DNA of 64,000 nt. Origin: UBA1672 sp050633325 (GTDB taxonomy: Bacteria > Pseudomonadota > Alphaproteobacteria > Micavibrionales > Micavibrionaceae). The translations under genes were made by a program, and so were the position numbers. Below the pieces are notes generated by a model. That model was not told the DNA's origin. It ran no database searches and worked only from the letters and a program-made list of their open reading frames with translations. This document shows, in pieces, positions 15,767 to 25,336 of this stretch (its first letter is position 1; the number at the start of each line of letters is the position of its first letter). The DNA lies in contig JBOEGH010000006.1 of assembly GCA_050633325.1 (NCBI GenBank), positions 1 through 64,000 of the forward strand, in the 5' to 3' direction.

Positions 15767-17254
15767 GTGATGAAAGATATAGTTTCCCTTTGTAAGCGTC
15801 GCGGTTTTATATTCCCGGCTTCAGATATTTATGGTGGATTGAATGGTTTCTGGGATTATGGCCCATTAGGTGTTGAGCTGAAGAACAATCTGCGTGATCG
15901 TTGGTGGAGGGATATGGTCGTTGCACCGCCATTAGGCCCTGACGGCACACCCGTAGATATCGTCGGTGTTGATTCTTCTATCATTCAAAACCCTAGATGT
16001 TGGGAAGCGTCAGGGCATGTAGGTGGGTTTAATGACCCAATGGTTGACTGCCGCGAATCAAAGAAACGTTATCGTGCAGATCATGTGTTTGTCTTAGTTC
16101 CAAAAGATGGTGAAGGGCACTATATTGCTTTTGATCAAGATGTTGAGGATTCAGAAATAGAAAAACGCTTGAAAAAACTGTCTAAGGGCAAGTCTGTAGA
16201 AGACTATAATAAAGAGGCTCTTGATCAGTTGCCGTTTGATATGTTCACAAAAATAGTGGGTCCAGATGTTAAGACTCCTGGAACACTAACTGAGCCACGC
16301 CAGTTTAATATGATGTTCCATACATATGTTGGTGCTACGGCTAATGATGATAATAAGGCGTATCTGCGTCCGGAAACATGTGCCGGCATATTCCTTAACT
16401 TTAAAAATGTAGTTGATTCGTCCCGTGTTAAAGTACCTTTTGGTATCGCACAGGTTGGAAAAGCATTTCGTAATGAGGTTACGCCACGTAATTTTATATT
16501 CCGTAGCCGTGAATTTGAACAAATGGAGCTGGAATGGTTCTGCGCCGAAGAAGATGTACCTATGTGGTTTGATTTCTGGGTAGAGCAGAGAACTAATTTC
16601 TGGTTATCTCTGGGGCTGCCAAAGTCAGAGCTTCATTTCCTAGATGTTCCAAAGGATGACTTGGCACATTACTCATCACGTACAATTGATGTTGAATATC
16701 GTTTTCCTTTTGCTGCTCCTGGTTTTGATGAACTTGAGGGAATCGCGCACCGTGGTAATTATGATCTGACACAGCATCAAGAGTTCTCCGGCCAAAAGAT
16801 GGAGTATTTTGATCCTGTTGAGAATAAAAGATTCTTACCGCATGTGATTGAGCCATCAACCGGACTTACACGTGGTGTTCTGGCATTGATATGTCAAGCG
16901 TACACAGTAGATGAGAATAGGCCATCGGGTGTGTTCTTAGACTTCCATCCTTCTATGGCACCTAAAAAAGCAGCTATATTACCGCTGACGGCTAAGGATA
17001 AGCATGTTCCAACTGCGCAGAAGCTTTATCTTGATCTTCGCGATGAATTTGTTGTCGATTTGGATATTAAGCAAAACATTGGTAAGCGTTATGCTCGTCA
17101 GGACGAGATTGGTACGCCATATTGCTTTACTGTTGATAATGAGACTGCGGATGATCACAGTGTTACAGTTCGTGATCGTAATACTATGGCGCAAGAGCGT
17201 ATTCATATGGATAACGTAAAGTCATTCTTGCGTGAGAAAATACACAGCAAGTAA
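15767..17254 (+). CDS. glyS: Glycyl-tRNA synthetase, single-chain dimeric type
   Basis: Charges tRNA-Gly. This is the class II homodimeric form (as in Thermus, Gram-positives and eukaryotes), not the alpha2/beta2 GlyQ/GlyS form. Evidence: SLCKRRGFIFPASDIYGG at the start, YGPLGVELKNN, motif 2 FRNEVTPRNFIFRSREFEQ, motif 3 EPSTGLTRGVLAL, and the anticodon-binding domain with LYLDLRDEF and GTPYCFTVD. At 495 residues it is complete. The start may be GTG 15767 (GGA 7 bases upstream) or the adjacent ATG 15770. Confidence 0.96.
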   Translation: MMKDIVSLCKRRGFIFPASDIYGGLNGFWDYGPLGVELKNNLRDRWWRDMVVAPPLGPDGTPVDIVGVDSSIIQNPRCWEASGHVGGFNDPMVDCRESKKRYRADHVFVLVPKDGEGHYIAFDQDVEDSEIEKRLKKLSKGKSVEDYNKEALDQLPFDMFTKIVGPDVKTPGTLTEPRQFNMMFHTYVGATANDDNKAYLRPETCAGIFLNFKNVVDSSRVKVPFGIAQVGKAFRNEVTPRNFIFRSREFEQMELEWFCAEEDVPMWFDFWVEQRTNFWLSLGLPKSELHFLDVPKDDLAHYSSRTIDVEYRFPFAAPGFDELEGIAHRGNYDLTQHQEFSGQKMEYFDPVENKRFLPHVIEPSTGLTRGVLALICQAYTVDENRPSGVFLDFHPSMAPKKAAILPLTAKDKHVPTAQKLYLDLRDEFVVDLDIKQNIGKRYARQDEIGTPYCFTVDNETADDHSVTVRDRNTMAQERIHMDNVKSFLREKIHSK

Positions 17255-17306
17255 TTATTGTGAAAATGTTACGTGTTATCGCCAGGCTTTATTATTCTTA
17301 ACTTGA

Positions 17307-18053
17307 TTAAAATAATGGCTTGGCGTGACGCAATATCTCATCTGCATCATTTGTATAACTGCCGTCATCTTTATGCATAACTATACCGGATAATATAGAT
17401 GCATTAGACTTCTTATGCTTATAAGCACGTATGATAACTCGCTTGGCTGGTGTATCTTTACGGGAAAATATTGGTATTATCTCTATTGCTCCAAACCGTT
17501 TGCCGCCGCTTTTACCGTATAAGGCGTGAATTATGCTGTCTACATGACCTGCATCATGTATTATACTAAGGCTGCCTTGACCTTTTATGTGTTTATGCGC
17601 ACAAGTTACCCAATCTTGTAATGTATCATTTTCGTTGATGTATCCCATTGCCTTTGCCTTGGAAGGAGAGGGGGAGTTAAGATGCGCGCCTGCTTCCATA
17701 TAAGGAGGGTTGCATATTACATGGTTGAATGTTTCGATTTCTAGTTTTTTAACATCATCGCAAATGAAATTGGCACGGCTGCCAAACCCATTCTCATCAG
17801 CATTCTTAATTGATAATTCAATGTGATCTTTTTGTATCTCAACACCGGTAAGGTCGGTTTTTGGTACACGTTGTAACACACATATTCCTGCGCTTCCTAC
17901 GCCGCATCCAAGGTCTAGGATACTCTCATTTGGTTTTGCCGGACAAGATGCAGCCAACATTACGCTGTCCATAGATGTTCGAAAACCTTGTGGCGCTTGA
18001 TACAGCGCAACGCGTTTATTTAAAACATGAATTAGATTTTTTCTGTCAGACAT
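17307..18053 (-). CDS. TrmN6/YfiC-like N6-adenine methyltransferase
   Basis: A Rossmann-fold SAM-dependent methyltransferase of 248 residues. Motif I is ILDLGCGVGSAG, and the catalytic motif NPPY occurs in VICNPPYMEAG. This combination fits the family methylating A37 of tRNA1(Val) (TrmN6); the exact target is inferred. I chose the ATG at 18053 (MSDRKNLIHVL) over a TTG five codons upstream. It lies close behind the lytic transglycosylase gene on the same strand and may be cotranscribed. A GC-rich imperfect inverted repeat at 17280-17325 overlaps its stop and may terminate both convergent genes. Confidence 0.88.
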   Translation of the reverse strand: MSDRKNLIHVLNKRVALYQAPQGFRTSMDSVMLAASCPAKPNESILDLGCGVGSAGICVLQRVPKTDLTGVEIQKDHIELSIKNADENGFGSRANFICDDVKKLEIETFNHVICNPPYMEAGAHLNSPSPSKAKAMGYINENDTLQDWVTCAHKHIKGQGSLSIIHDAGHVDSIIHALYGKSGGKRFGAIEIIPIFSRKDTPAKRVIIRAYKHKKSNASILSGIVMHKDDGSYTNDADEILRHAKPLF

Positions 18054-18073
18054 AACTTCTTGTAACAAAAGGT

Positions 18074-18970
18074 CTATGATTTGTCACGAACAGCATTGTC
18101 ATCTGAACTATTATTGGTTTGAGTAAGGAGCATTAAATCAATGGGCTTTGCGATCAAGCTTAAAAATGGAGTGCGGGCGCTATCATCTGCTTTGTGTAGT
18201 GGGCTAGTCGGTTGATAACGGTTTAATATTTGATTGTATGAGTTTTGTTCAGCGTTATCGCGCATTGCTTGTGATCGCTGCATAATTATATGATCTGATA
18301 TTCTATGTGGAATTCGCCCGTAGGCGACAACTGTGTTCTCCTCTGTTTCTATAGCTTTAGGGGAAGTATTTGTGGTCGTGTTATCATCTTTTATTTGAAA
18401 TTTTTTATCAAAGAACTGATATACTTGCTCTAAAGTCCTTGGATCGCCCGTTTCTTTATCATAAAAGACATTTCTGTTTGCATTTGCTGCGCGAGGAAAC
18501 AGATCAGCCGCAGGTCGTAAAGGATTTTCATCGCGAGCTTTTAAGAATGAGGATGCTCCACCTGCACCTAAAAAATGCGCAAAATATAGCTCAGTAGATC
18601 CGACATCTCCACCCCAATTATTATCAAGAGTTTTTTCATTTTCTGATGCAAAGGCGGCGGCCATAAATGATGCTGCTTTTGGATCTTTGCGCATGGCCAA
18701 TATTTCTTGGCGAGATTTACCATCAGTTTCCAGGCCGTATTTATCTCCGTATCTATCTACCATTGACATCCAGGTGCTATCTATAAATTGATATAACCCT
18801 GAAGCGGAGCTTGTTTTGGCGTCGGCATTGGGGTTAAAGCTGCTCTCTGCGGATGCTTGTTGTACCAAATAGGAAAAATTGACCCCGGATTTTTCACTTG
18901 CTGCGCCTATTGCTTGGATTATATTACGTGGAGCCTGTGCTGTATATGCTTCTAAGGTACTGTTATTCAT
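18074..18970 (-). CDS. Lytic transglycosylase-like protein
   Basis: A 298-residue protein with a lysozyme-like SLT domain at residues 15 to about 165. The likely catalytic Glu42 is in QASAESSFNP, followed by ASGLYQFIDSTWMSMV and YFAHFLGAGGA, typical of soluble lytic transglycosylases that cleave peptidoglycan. No signal peptide is visible, unusual for a wall enzyme; it may be exported by another route. The C-terminal 130 residues are not recognised and look disordered, with many Asn, Thr and Ser. Confidence 0.85.
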   Translation of the reverse strand: MNNSTLEAYTAQAPRNIIQAIGAASEKSGVNFSYLVQQASAESSFNPNADAKTSSASGLYQFIDSTWMSMVDRYGDKYGLETDGKSRQEILAMRKDPKAASFMAAAFASENEKTLDNNWGGDVGSTELYFAHFLGAGGASSFLKARDENPLRPAADLFPRAANANRNVFYDKETGDPRTLEQVYQFFDKKFQIKDDNTTTNTSPKAIETEENTVVAYGRIPHRISDHIIMQRSQAMRDNAEQNSYNQILNRYQPTSPLHKADDSARTPFLSLIAKPIDLMLLTQTNNSSDDNAVRDKS

Positions 18971-19090
18971 GGTGTTTATCTCATTAATTTTATATTATTT
19001 ACGCAAAGTTATTATTACTTTTACTCATATTCATTTGGATAAATGCAATCACCATGCCAAAATGGTAGTGTTATATAGCGGAGGTTACAG

Positions 19091-19618
19091 ATGAACGGTG
19101 TTAAAGAAGCGGCTACAACGGCAGATCAACTGGATGCAGGGCATAATTTTGCGATGGTCGGTTTGATTATTGCCTTATTTGCCTTTTGCTTATCCGTGAC
19201 AAGCCATTGGATTATTGTTGAGCTTAAGCCTGTTCCTGAGAAGAGTGAAGTTATTGAGCAAGAACAGGAAGTTCAGGTAACTAAAGAAAATAACATATTT
19301 GCATATTTGCTTAGTATGATGTCTTCTGAAGAAATCGTCGAGGAAGAGGAGGAGACAGAAACGTCTTCTTCTGATGTTTCGGATAGTAAAAAACATTGGA
19401 CAGACTATTTGTCGTTGATTGTTATAGTTATTGCCCTTGGCGGTATTGTTAATGGCACATTGGGATTTGTTCGTGAAAATACTCGTGTGATTGGCGGTCT
19501 GGCGATCTTTTTTGGTGTGTCTGCGATTGTCGTGCAGCATATGATGATTACGTTCGCAGTGTTGATTCTTTTCATTCTTGTTGTCGGAATTTTAAATTCT
19601 TTTGGAGTATCATTCTAA
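19091..19618 (+). CDS. Four-helix membrane protein with acidic loop
   Basis: A 175-residue protein, not recognised. Hydrophobic segments lie near residues 21-43, 107-126, 133-150 and 153-172. Between the first and second is a strongly acidic soluble loop (IVEEEEETETSSSD). A GGAGG site lies just upstream of the ATG. It ends 27 bases before the acyl-CoA dehydrogenase and is probably cotranscribed, but no functional link is evident. Confidence 0.7.
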   Translation: MNGVKEAATTADQLDAGHNFAMVGLIIALFAFCLSVTSHWIIVELKPVPEKSEVIEQEQEVQVTKENNIFAYLLSMMSSEEIVEEEEETETSSSDVSDSKKHWTDYLSLIVIVIALGGIVNGTLGFVRENTRVIGGLAIFFGVSAIVVQHMMITFAVLILFILVVGILNSFGVSF

Positions 19619-19645
19619 GGTAAACTAAGAAAAGGAATAAATTAT

Positions 19646-21259
19646 ATGAGTGATTATCAGCCACCTATACAGGATATGATGTATGTCTTATATGATTTGC
19701 TAGGCTTTGATAGTGGTGAATACGACCGTGACACAGTTGAGGCAATCCTTAACGAAGCATCTAAATTATCGTCAGGCGTTCTTGCTCCGATTAACAAATC
19801 TGCGGATGAGGAGGGGGCAACCCTTTCAGATGGCAACGTAAAAACCGCAAAAGGATTTAAAGAGGCCTATGCGACTTATTGTGATGGTGGATGGAACGCA
19901 GTTCCGTTTGATCCTGAATATGGTGGTCAAGGATTGCCATGGGCTATGGCTTTTCCAATTCAGGAAATGTGGCAGGGTGCAAACATGTCCTTTGGTTTAT
20001 GCCCGTTACTTAATCAAGGTGCAGTAGAGGCAATATATTCGCATGGATCAGATAAGCAAAAAAATTATTACTTACCTAATCTAATTTCGGGTAAGTGGAC
20101 GGGAACAATGAATATAACAGAACCACAGGCAGGTTCAGATCTTGGTTTGTTGCGTACTAAGGCAGAAAAACAAACAGACGGAAGTTATAGAATAACAGGT
20201 CAAAAGATATTTATCACTTATGGTGATCATGATATGGCCGAGAATATTATACATTTGGTTTTGGCACGTATTGATGGTGCACCTGATGATGTTAAAGGCA
20301 TATCATTATTTGTCGTCCCTAAGGTCATGAAGAGCGGAGAGAGGAATCAGGTAGATTGCGGTGGCTTAGAGCATAAATTAGGTATTCATGCTTCCCCCAC
20401 ATGCACAATGAATTTTGACGGTGCATTTGGTGAGCTAATAGGTGAAGAGAATAATGGCCTAAAATATATGTTCACCATGATGAATAATGCAAGGCTGAGT
20501 GTCGGGTTGCAAGGGGTAGCTATTGCAGAGCGTTCATATCAACACGCAAAACACTATGCAAATGAAAGAATTCAGGGCAAGTCCTTCGAAACTGGACAGC
20601 GTGTGGCTATATCACAACATGCTGATGTTAAGCGTATGCTGCTTGATATGAAGTCACGCATCACTGCTGGAAGAATTATGAGTTATAATGCAGCTATGGA
20701 ATTGGATAAGGCGGTAAAAGGCGATGATGATGCTCGCTTACGTGTAGATTTCCTTACGCCAATTGTAAAGAGTTGGTGCACCGATATGGCCGTTCATGTT
20801 TCTTCTGTGGGGATCCAGGTTTATGGCGGTATGGGATTTATAGAAGAGTCAGGCGTAGCTCAATATTATAGAGATTCTAGAATTTTACCTATTTATGAAG
20901 GAACTAACGGCATACAGGCTTCAGATTTTATATTTCGTAAGGTTATCCGTGATAATGCGGTGTTAGCAAAGACGTATATCAATGAAATGTCAGGATATGT
21001 AGATAGTGCTTATACAGATGCACTGATGCAAGCAACCGAGAAAATGTGTGAATTGGCGGCTAATAATGAGATGGATGAACTATCTTGGTTGTCCATGCCT
21101 TATTTAAATGCCTTTGGCTTTATCATGGCGGGGGCTATGGTTGGAACACCAAGCCAATCGCAGGGCAAAATAGATATGATTAATGAAGAAGCTAATCAAT
21201 TTTATTCAAGAAATATTCTGCCATTTAGTATGGGATACTTATCGCCTATAATTAGATAA
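19646..21259 (+). CDS. Acyl-CoA dehydrogenase, long DmdC/FadE5-like type
   Basis: A flavoprotein that introduces a 2,3 double bond into acyl-CoA esters. Visible: the FAD/substrate motif TMNITEPQAGSDLGLLRTKA, the catalytic base Glu418 in YEGTNGIQA, and GIQVYGGMGFIEESG. These are typical of the roughly 590-residue family that includes 3-methylmercaptopropionyl-CoA dehydrogenases. At 537 residues this copy is about 50 short at the C-terminus, but no frameshift is visible. The acyl substrate cannot be told from sequence. An AAAGGA ribosome site precedes the ATG. Confidence 0.93.
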   Translation: MSDYQPPIQDMMYVLYDLLGFDSGEYDRDTVEAILNEASKLSSGVLAPINKSADEEGATLSDGNVKTAKGFKEAYATYCDGGWNAVPFDPEYGGQGLPWAMAFPIQEMWQGANMSFGLCPLLNQGAVEAIYSHGSDKQKNYYLPNLISGKWTGTMNITEPQAGSDLGLLRTKAEKQTDGSYRITGQKIFITYGDHDMAENIIHLVLARIDGAPDDVKGISLFVVPKVMKSGERNQVDCGGLEHKLGIHASPTCTMNFDGAFGELIGEENNGLKYMFTMMNNARLSVGLQGVAIAERSYQHAKHYANERIQGKSFETGQRVAISQHADVKRMLLDMKSRITAGRIMSYNAAMELDKAVKGDDDARLRVDFLTPIVKSWCTDMAVHVSSVGIQVYGGMGFIEESGVAQYYRDSRILPIYEGTNGIQASDFIFRKVIRDNAVLAKTYINEMSGYVDSAYTDALMQATEKMCELAANNEMDELSWLSMPYLNAFGFIMAGAMVGTPSQSQGKIDMINEEANQFYSRNILPFSMGYLSPIIR

Positions 21260-21265
21260 GCTTAT

Positions 21266-22057
21266 TTATCGTAGAGCTCGATCTTCGTCGGTACACATTC
21301 CTCGAGCCCTTGATTTTAAGTTTTGCTTATGGCTGTGTGTCATTTCTCCACTTTGGTCATTTTCAAATAACTCGGCCCATTTTCTTGCATAGCATTCGCA
21401 ATATTCTTTAGGTTCCATATATTTCGCATTGATCACGCCAAAGCGTTCCATACACATAGTGTATTCCGCACCTGTTGTTTCTACTACATTCCTGCACTCA
21501 TTTCTTAAGGTGGATATTATAGCATCTCGTTTTACCATAGGGCCCAATTCCAAGCGCTGGTTAAGGAAGCTAGCAGATAAGCACTCACAATCAAATTGAC
21601 TGGATAGTTTACGCTTCGATACACAATATTGATAGACAGATTCGACCTCTTTTAGCTGTTTATCAGTTACCTTAGAAAAGTCTGTGGTGGGTACGCCCTC
21701 TGATATTTCGTGCCTGTCTTTATCTTTTAAGCATGCATTTCTGTTAACAGCAATTATTTGTCTGGGGGTGCTTCCCGGGGGTAATTCTAGGCGTGCTTTT
21801 AAATACTCTGCTGCGGCACATTTGCAATCTTTCTGTGCTTTAAGGGTATCGTTATTTTCACATTTTCTATAGAATTGCTGCGCTTCTCGAATTTGCTCAT
21901 CAGTTGCAATTTCAAACATATTTTCTTCTGTTATTTTTTGCTTTTCGACGACTTCACTCGATTCTGGTTGGGCTACACTTTCTTGTGCATTTGAATCTAC
22001 TGCAATAATGTTTAGGAAAAAGCATGTAAATAATGTTACCAGAAGAAAATATCGCAT
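21266..22057 (-). CDS. Secreted protein with three tandem Cys modules
   Basis: A 263-residue protein starting at MRYFLLVTLF (AGGA upstream). Residues 1-22 form a signal peptide ending near DSNA. The mature part holds three imperfect copies of a module of 55-90 residues with the pattern C-x(10-17)-CxC-x(25-35)-C. The cores are DCKCAAAEYLKARLEL, DCECLSASFLNQRLEL and YCECYARKWAELFE. Each begins with a Tyr two residues before the first Cys. This suggests disulfide-stabilised helical repeats in the periplasm. I do not recognise the family. The upstream in-frame extension is probably not translated. Confidence 0.75.
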   Translation of the reverse strand: MRYFLLVTLFTCFFLNIIAVDSNAQESVAQPESSEVVEKQKITEENMFEIATDEQIREAQQFYRKCENNDTLKAQKDCKCAAAEYLKARLELPPGSTPRQIIAVNRNACLKDKDRHEISEGVPTTDFSKVTDKQLKEVESVYQYCVSKRKLSSQFDCECLSASFLNQRLELGPMVKRDAIISTLRNECRNVVETTGAEYTMCMERFGVINAKYMEPKEYCECYARKWAELFENDQSGEMTHSHKQNLKSRARGMCTDEDRALR

Positions 22058-22153
22058 AGAAAATTCCTGTTCAATTATTGTCGTGAATGTAAACCATACC
22101 AGAAATGCATAGTTAATCAAAATGAATAAACAACTTGTCTTTAAATTTTAGCC

Positions 22154-22771
22154 TTAGCTCTTGGCTCTTTTCCAAAATTTAAATACTGAGTTAGAGTAAT
22201 CAGCAGCATTTTCATTTTCTGCTTTGAATTTCTTCATTTTTTCGTTTAGTTTCTTTGCTTCATAACCAGTGCCGGCAGGGCGTGCCATAGTTGATCCGGT
22301 TGATGGTTTTGCTTGCGCTTTTTGCACTTGCGCATTTTGTAAACGACGTTGACGTGCTCTGTCTTCGCGCTCTTTTATTTGTGCACGTAATTCTTCAGCT
22401 TGTTTTTGTGAGTATTGGCTAGTTATTAGGATTTGAGATGCTTGCTTTTCCCATTTATCACGTTGACTTGTTAGGTCTGATAATCGTTCATCAGAAACCT
22501 GTAATTGCTGTTCCAGCATTTTTATTTGCATTTTCATGCGTTCTTTTTCTACTGCATCAGTAATTTCACGTGTGTCTGCTTGCTTTGGCTCGCTTGCCTT
22601 TGTTTCTTGTTGCTTTATGCCAAACACACGCTCAAGTTCAGAAACATCGATAACACGACGCTTGTTTTGGTCTAACTCAAAGGATAATTTTCCACTATTC
22701 ATGGCGCGCTGTATTGTTGATTTTGATTTTCCGGTAAGAACTGCTGCTCTTTGCGCGCCTACTTTTGCCAT
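22154..22771 (-). CDS. HTH DNA-binding protein with coiled coil
   Basis: A 205-residue protein. Residues 1-52 look like an excisionase/MerR-type helix-turn-helix that reads DNA (RAAVLTGKSKSTIQRAMNSG, then a wing and ELERVFGI). Residues 70-145 form a long charged coiled coil with many Glu, Gln and Lys, then a basic tail. This architecture occurs in plasmid-type regulators and partition accessory proteins, but no partner genes are nearby. The start has a GAGGAAACC site. The role is unknown. Confidence 0.65.
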   Translation of the reverse strand: MAKVGAQRAAVLTGKSKSTIQRAMNSGKLSFELDQNKRRVIDVSELERVFGIKQQETKASEPKQADTREITDAVEKERMKMQIKMLEQQLQVSDERLSDLTSQRDKWEKQASQILITSQYSQKQAEELRAQIKEREDRARQRRLQNAQVQKAQAKPSTGSTMARPAGTGYEAKKLNEKMKKFKAENENAADYSNSVFKFWKRAKS

Positions 22772-22967
22772 GGTTTCCTCGTTCGTTTCTTGAAGTAAAA
22801 AAAGATTTATAGGTAAGCTCTAGAAGTGAAGAGCCTATAAAACTAAATATCATGAGCTGATAAATTAATTCAAGTGCGATTGATGATTTGCGTCCATCTA
22901 TCCACAACTCCTCCCATATCGCTAATATAAGAGGTTCTGTCGTTGTTATATATTATGATGTGTGGCT

Positions 22968-23768
22968 TTACGCGGCTTCTTTTTCAAGTCTTTGGTTTAA
23001 AAGACGTGTAAGTCTTTGCCATTGGGCGCCAGAGAATAAATGAGCATACAAGAACGGCAACCAGCCTTTTGCACGCCATTCGATAAATACTTTATCATCT
23101 AATTCTGATAATTTCTTTTCATCTATTATTCTAAATCCTGAAAAGTTAATTCTGCGATTTCCTGCAATATTTATCTGTGCTTCACGCTCTATTAACAGGC
23201 CTTGTTCTGCGATAGATTTGCTGAACTCCAGTGTTTGTCCTGCTGCAGCATGATATGACTTACAAAATTCTAAAGCGTTTTTGGCTAACTCGCTAGGAGC
23301 ACCTTCTTTCTCGAATAATCGACGCTCACCGTCGGTTTCTACTGTTTCGTCTGTGTGATCTATACATAGAGTTAGTTGGTCACTGTCAGGTATTTCAGAA
23401 AAGATGAATGGATATCTGCGTATATAGGCGGGAATGTAAGAGTCAGTGTCCCAACTATTATCTGCGTTCAAAAACAGATTCTCGTTATCTCTTAACCCTA
23501 AAATCGCAACTGGTGTTGCGTTTTCGTCAGGGCTGAATGCTATTGGATAGAAATGACAAATTTGCGGCATTTCTACCATATTTATAGGTACTGCGTTTAT
23601 GTCTTTTGTAAAGCTAAAGCCAAAATCTTTTTTTAGTGATAGTTCGGCGTGCTTCTTTGCATCTAGTGGCGTTGGGTTTTTGTAAAATAGTGGTAATTGA
23701 CTAGTGCCATTTGGTTTTCCATTGTTTTCTACAATTTCGTTATTTGATGCATCTTTGTTGTTCGCCAT
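22968..23768 (-). CDS. SapC-like protein
   Basis: A 266-residue protein resembling the SapC family (named from Campylobacter S-layer loci and common in Alphaproteobacteria). Shared features are the N-terminal LPLFYKNPTPLDAKKHAELSL, HFYPIAFS, ILGLRDNENLFLN, YIPAYIRRYPFIF and LFEKEGAPSE. No signal peptide is present. The molecular role of SapC is not established. A GAGGA site precedes the start. It is divergent from ugd. Confidence 0.85.
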   Translation of the reverse strand: MANNKDASNNEIVENNGKPNGTSQLPLFYKNPTPLDAKKHAELSLKKDFGFSFTKDINAVPINMVEMPQICHFYPIAFSPDENATPVAILGLRDNENLFLNADNSWDTDSYIPAYIRRYPFIFSEIPDSDQLTLCIDHTDETVETDGERRLFEKEGAPSELAKNALEFCKSYHAAAGQTLEFSKSIAEQGLLIEREAQINIAGNRRINFSGFRIIDEKKLSELDDKVFIEWRAKGWLPFLYAHLFSGAQWQRLTRLLNQRLEKEAA

Positions 23769-23928
23769 TGGAGTCCTCGTATATATAAATAATTTGTAGC
23801 ACTATATTTTGATCTGGGATCATATTGTAAAAGTCGATCTATGGCCAATGGTTTTTGAGTAATTAATAAGGCCTTATTGTGTGTTGTTATTTTTATTGCT
23901 GAAATTACAATTATTTTGGCTTTTATTG

Positions 23929-23944
23929 ATCTGATGAATCAGAT
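23929..23944. promoter_or_regulatory. Inverted repeat upstream of ugd
   Basis: ATCTGAT-GA-ATCAGAT, a perfect 7-base inverted repeat, 51 bases before the ugd start in the intergenic region shared with sapC. It could be an operator controlling either gene; no known regulator site was matched. Confidence 0.35.
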
Positions 23945-23995
23945 AGGTTTTGCAAATATTCTAAATCAAACTCTAAAAGTAAAAGGTGGTAAATT

Positions 23996-25336
23996 GTGCG
24001 AATAGGAATGGTCGGTACTGGTTATGTTGGTTTGGTTTCAGGTGTTTGCTTTGCAGAGTTTGGGCATAACGTTGTTTGCGTTGATAAGGACCAAGAAAAA
24101 ATTGATAGGCTTAAAGACGGTGAAATCCCAATTTTTGAACCTGGCCTTGATGATCTGTTGAGGCGCCAAATAGATGCTGGCCGTATTAAATTCACAACCG
24201 ATATATCTGAGGCGGTAAAAGATTCTGAGGCCGTGTTCATTGCCGTTGGCACTCCGTCCAGACGATATTGCCGTGACGCTGATTTATCTTATGTCCATAA
24301 TGCCGCAAAAGAAATAGCCGATAATCTGTGTGGTTATACTGTCGTTGTCAATAAGTCTACTGTCCCTGTCGGAACGGGCAGTGAGGTTGAGAGAATTATA
24401 AAAGAAACAGCTCCCGATGCTGATTTTGATGTTGCTTCTAACCCTGAGTTCTTAAGAGAGGGGGCGGCAATTGATGATTTTATGCGCCCCGATAGAGTTG
24501 TAGTCGGTGTGTCCTCTGATCGTGCAAGTGATGTGATGAGAGAGGTGTACAGGCCTCTGTACTTGAACGAAACGCCAATACTTTTCACAAAACGTGAAAC
24601 GGCAGAAGTTATTAAATATGCAGCAAACGCGTTTTTGGCGACCAAAATTACTTTTATCAATGAAATCGCTGATTTGTGCGAAAAGGTAGATGCAGATGTT
24701 CAGCATGTTGCAAAAGGAATTGGTCTGGATGGTAGAATAGGATCTAAATTTTTAAATGCAGGCCCGGGATATGGTGGCTCTTGCTTTCCAAAAGATACAC
24801 TGGCCCTGACACGGGCAGGGCAAAAATACGGTGCTCCTCAGCGCATTGTTGAATCTGTCGTATCAGTAAATGAGGATCGAAAAGCGCGCATGGCTGATAA
24901 AATTATCAAAGCGTGTGGCGGTGATGTTCGTGGTAAAAAGATAGGTGTATTGGGTGTGGCGTTTAAGCCCAACACAGATGATATGCGTGATGCACCTTCG
25001 TTGACTATTATTCCGATCTTACAACAGGCAGGCGCGCAAGTACAGGCCTATGACCCTGAGGCAATGCGGGTGGCTGTTGAGATGATCGGTGGGGTATCGT
25101 GGTGCGATAATGCCTATGATGCGGCATCCGATGTTGATGTTGTTGCCATCATAACAGAGTGGAATGAGTTTCGTGCGCTTGATCTGAAACGCTTAAGCGA
25201 GGTTATGTCAGGTAAAGTAGTTGTTGATTTGCGTAATATTTATGATGCTCAAGAAATGGCCTCTTATGGTTTTTCTTATACGTCTGTCGGACGTTCCGGT
25301 GTTAAGTGTGATGAGGGGGCAAATAGTGTCATCTGA
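23996..25336 (+). CDS. ugd: UDP-glucose 6-dehydrogenase
   Basis: Oxidises UDP-glucose to UDP-glucuronate with NAD, supplying acidic sugar for exopolysaccharide. 446 residues: the NAD-binding start MRIGMVGTGYVGLVSGVCFAE, the catalytic segment GPGYGGSCFPKDT with the active Cys, and GVAFKPNTDDMRDAPS in the C-terminal domain. The start is GTG at 23996 with AAAAGGTGG upstream. It overlaps the following cysQ-like gene and heads the polysaccharide region. Confidence 0.96.
   Translation: MRIGMVGTGYVGLVSGVCFAEFGHNVVCVDKDQEKIDRLKDGEIPIFEPGLDDLLRRQIDAGRIKFTTDISEAVKDSEAVFIAVGTPSRRYCRDADLSYVHNAAKEIADNLCGYTVVVNKSTVPVGTGSEVERIIKETAPDADFDVASNPEFLREGAAIDDFMRPDRVVVGVSSDRASDVMREVYRPLYLNETPILFTKRETAEVIKYAANAFLATKITFINEIADLCEKVDADVQHVAKGIGLDGRIGSKFLNAGPGYGGSCFPKDTLALTRAGQKYGAPQRIVESVVSVNEDRKARMADKIIKACGGDVRGKKIGVLGVAFKPNTDDMRDAPSLTIIPILQQAGAQVQAYDPEAMRVAVEMIGGVSWCDNAYDAASDVDVVAIITEWNEFRALDLKRLSEVMSGKVVVDLRNIYDAQEMASYGFSYTSVGRSGVKCDEGANSVI

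Noticed and set aside
22154..22771. HTH/coiled-coil protein as evidence for an integrated plasmid or phage
   Set aside because: No integrase, replication, mobilisation or phage genes and no attachment repeats lie around it.
25221..25325. Longer N-terminus for the CysQ-like protein
   Set aside because: It would overlap ugd by over 100 bases and adds hydrophobic residues foreign to the family; GTG 25326 has a good ribosome site.
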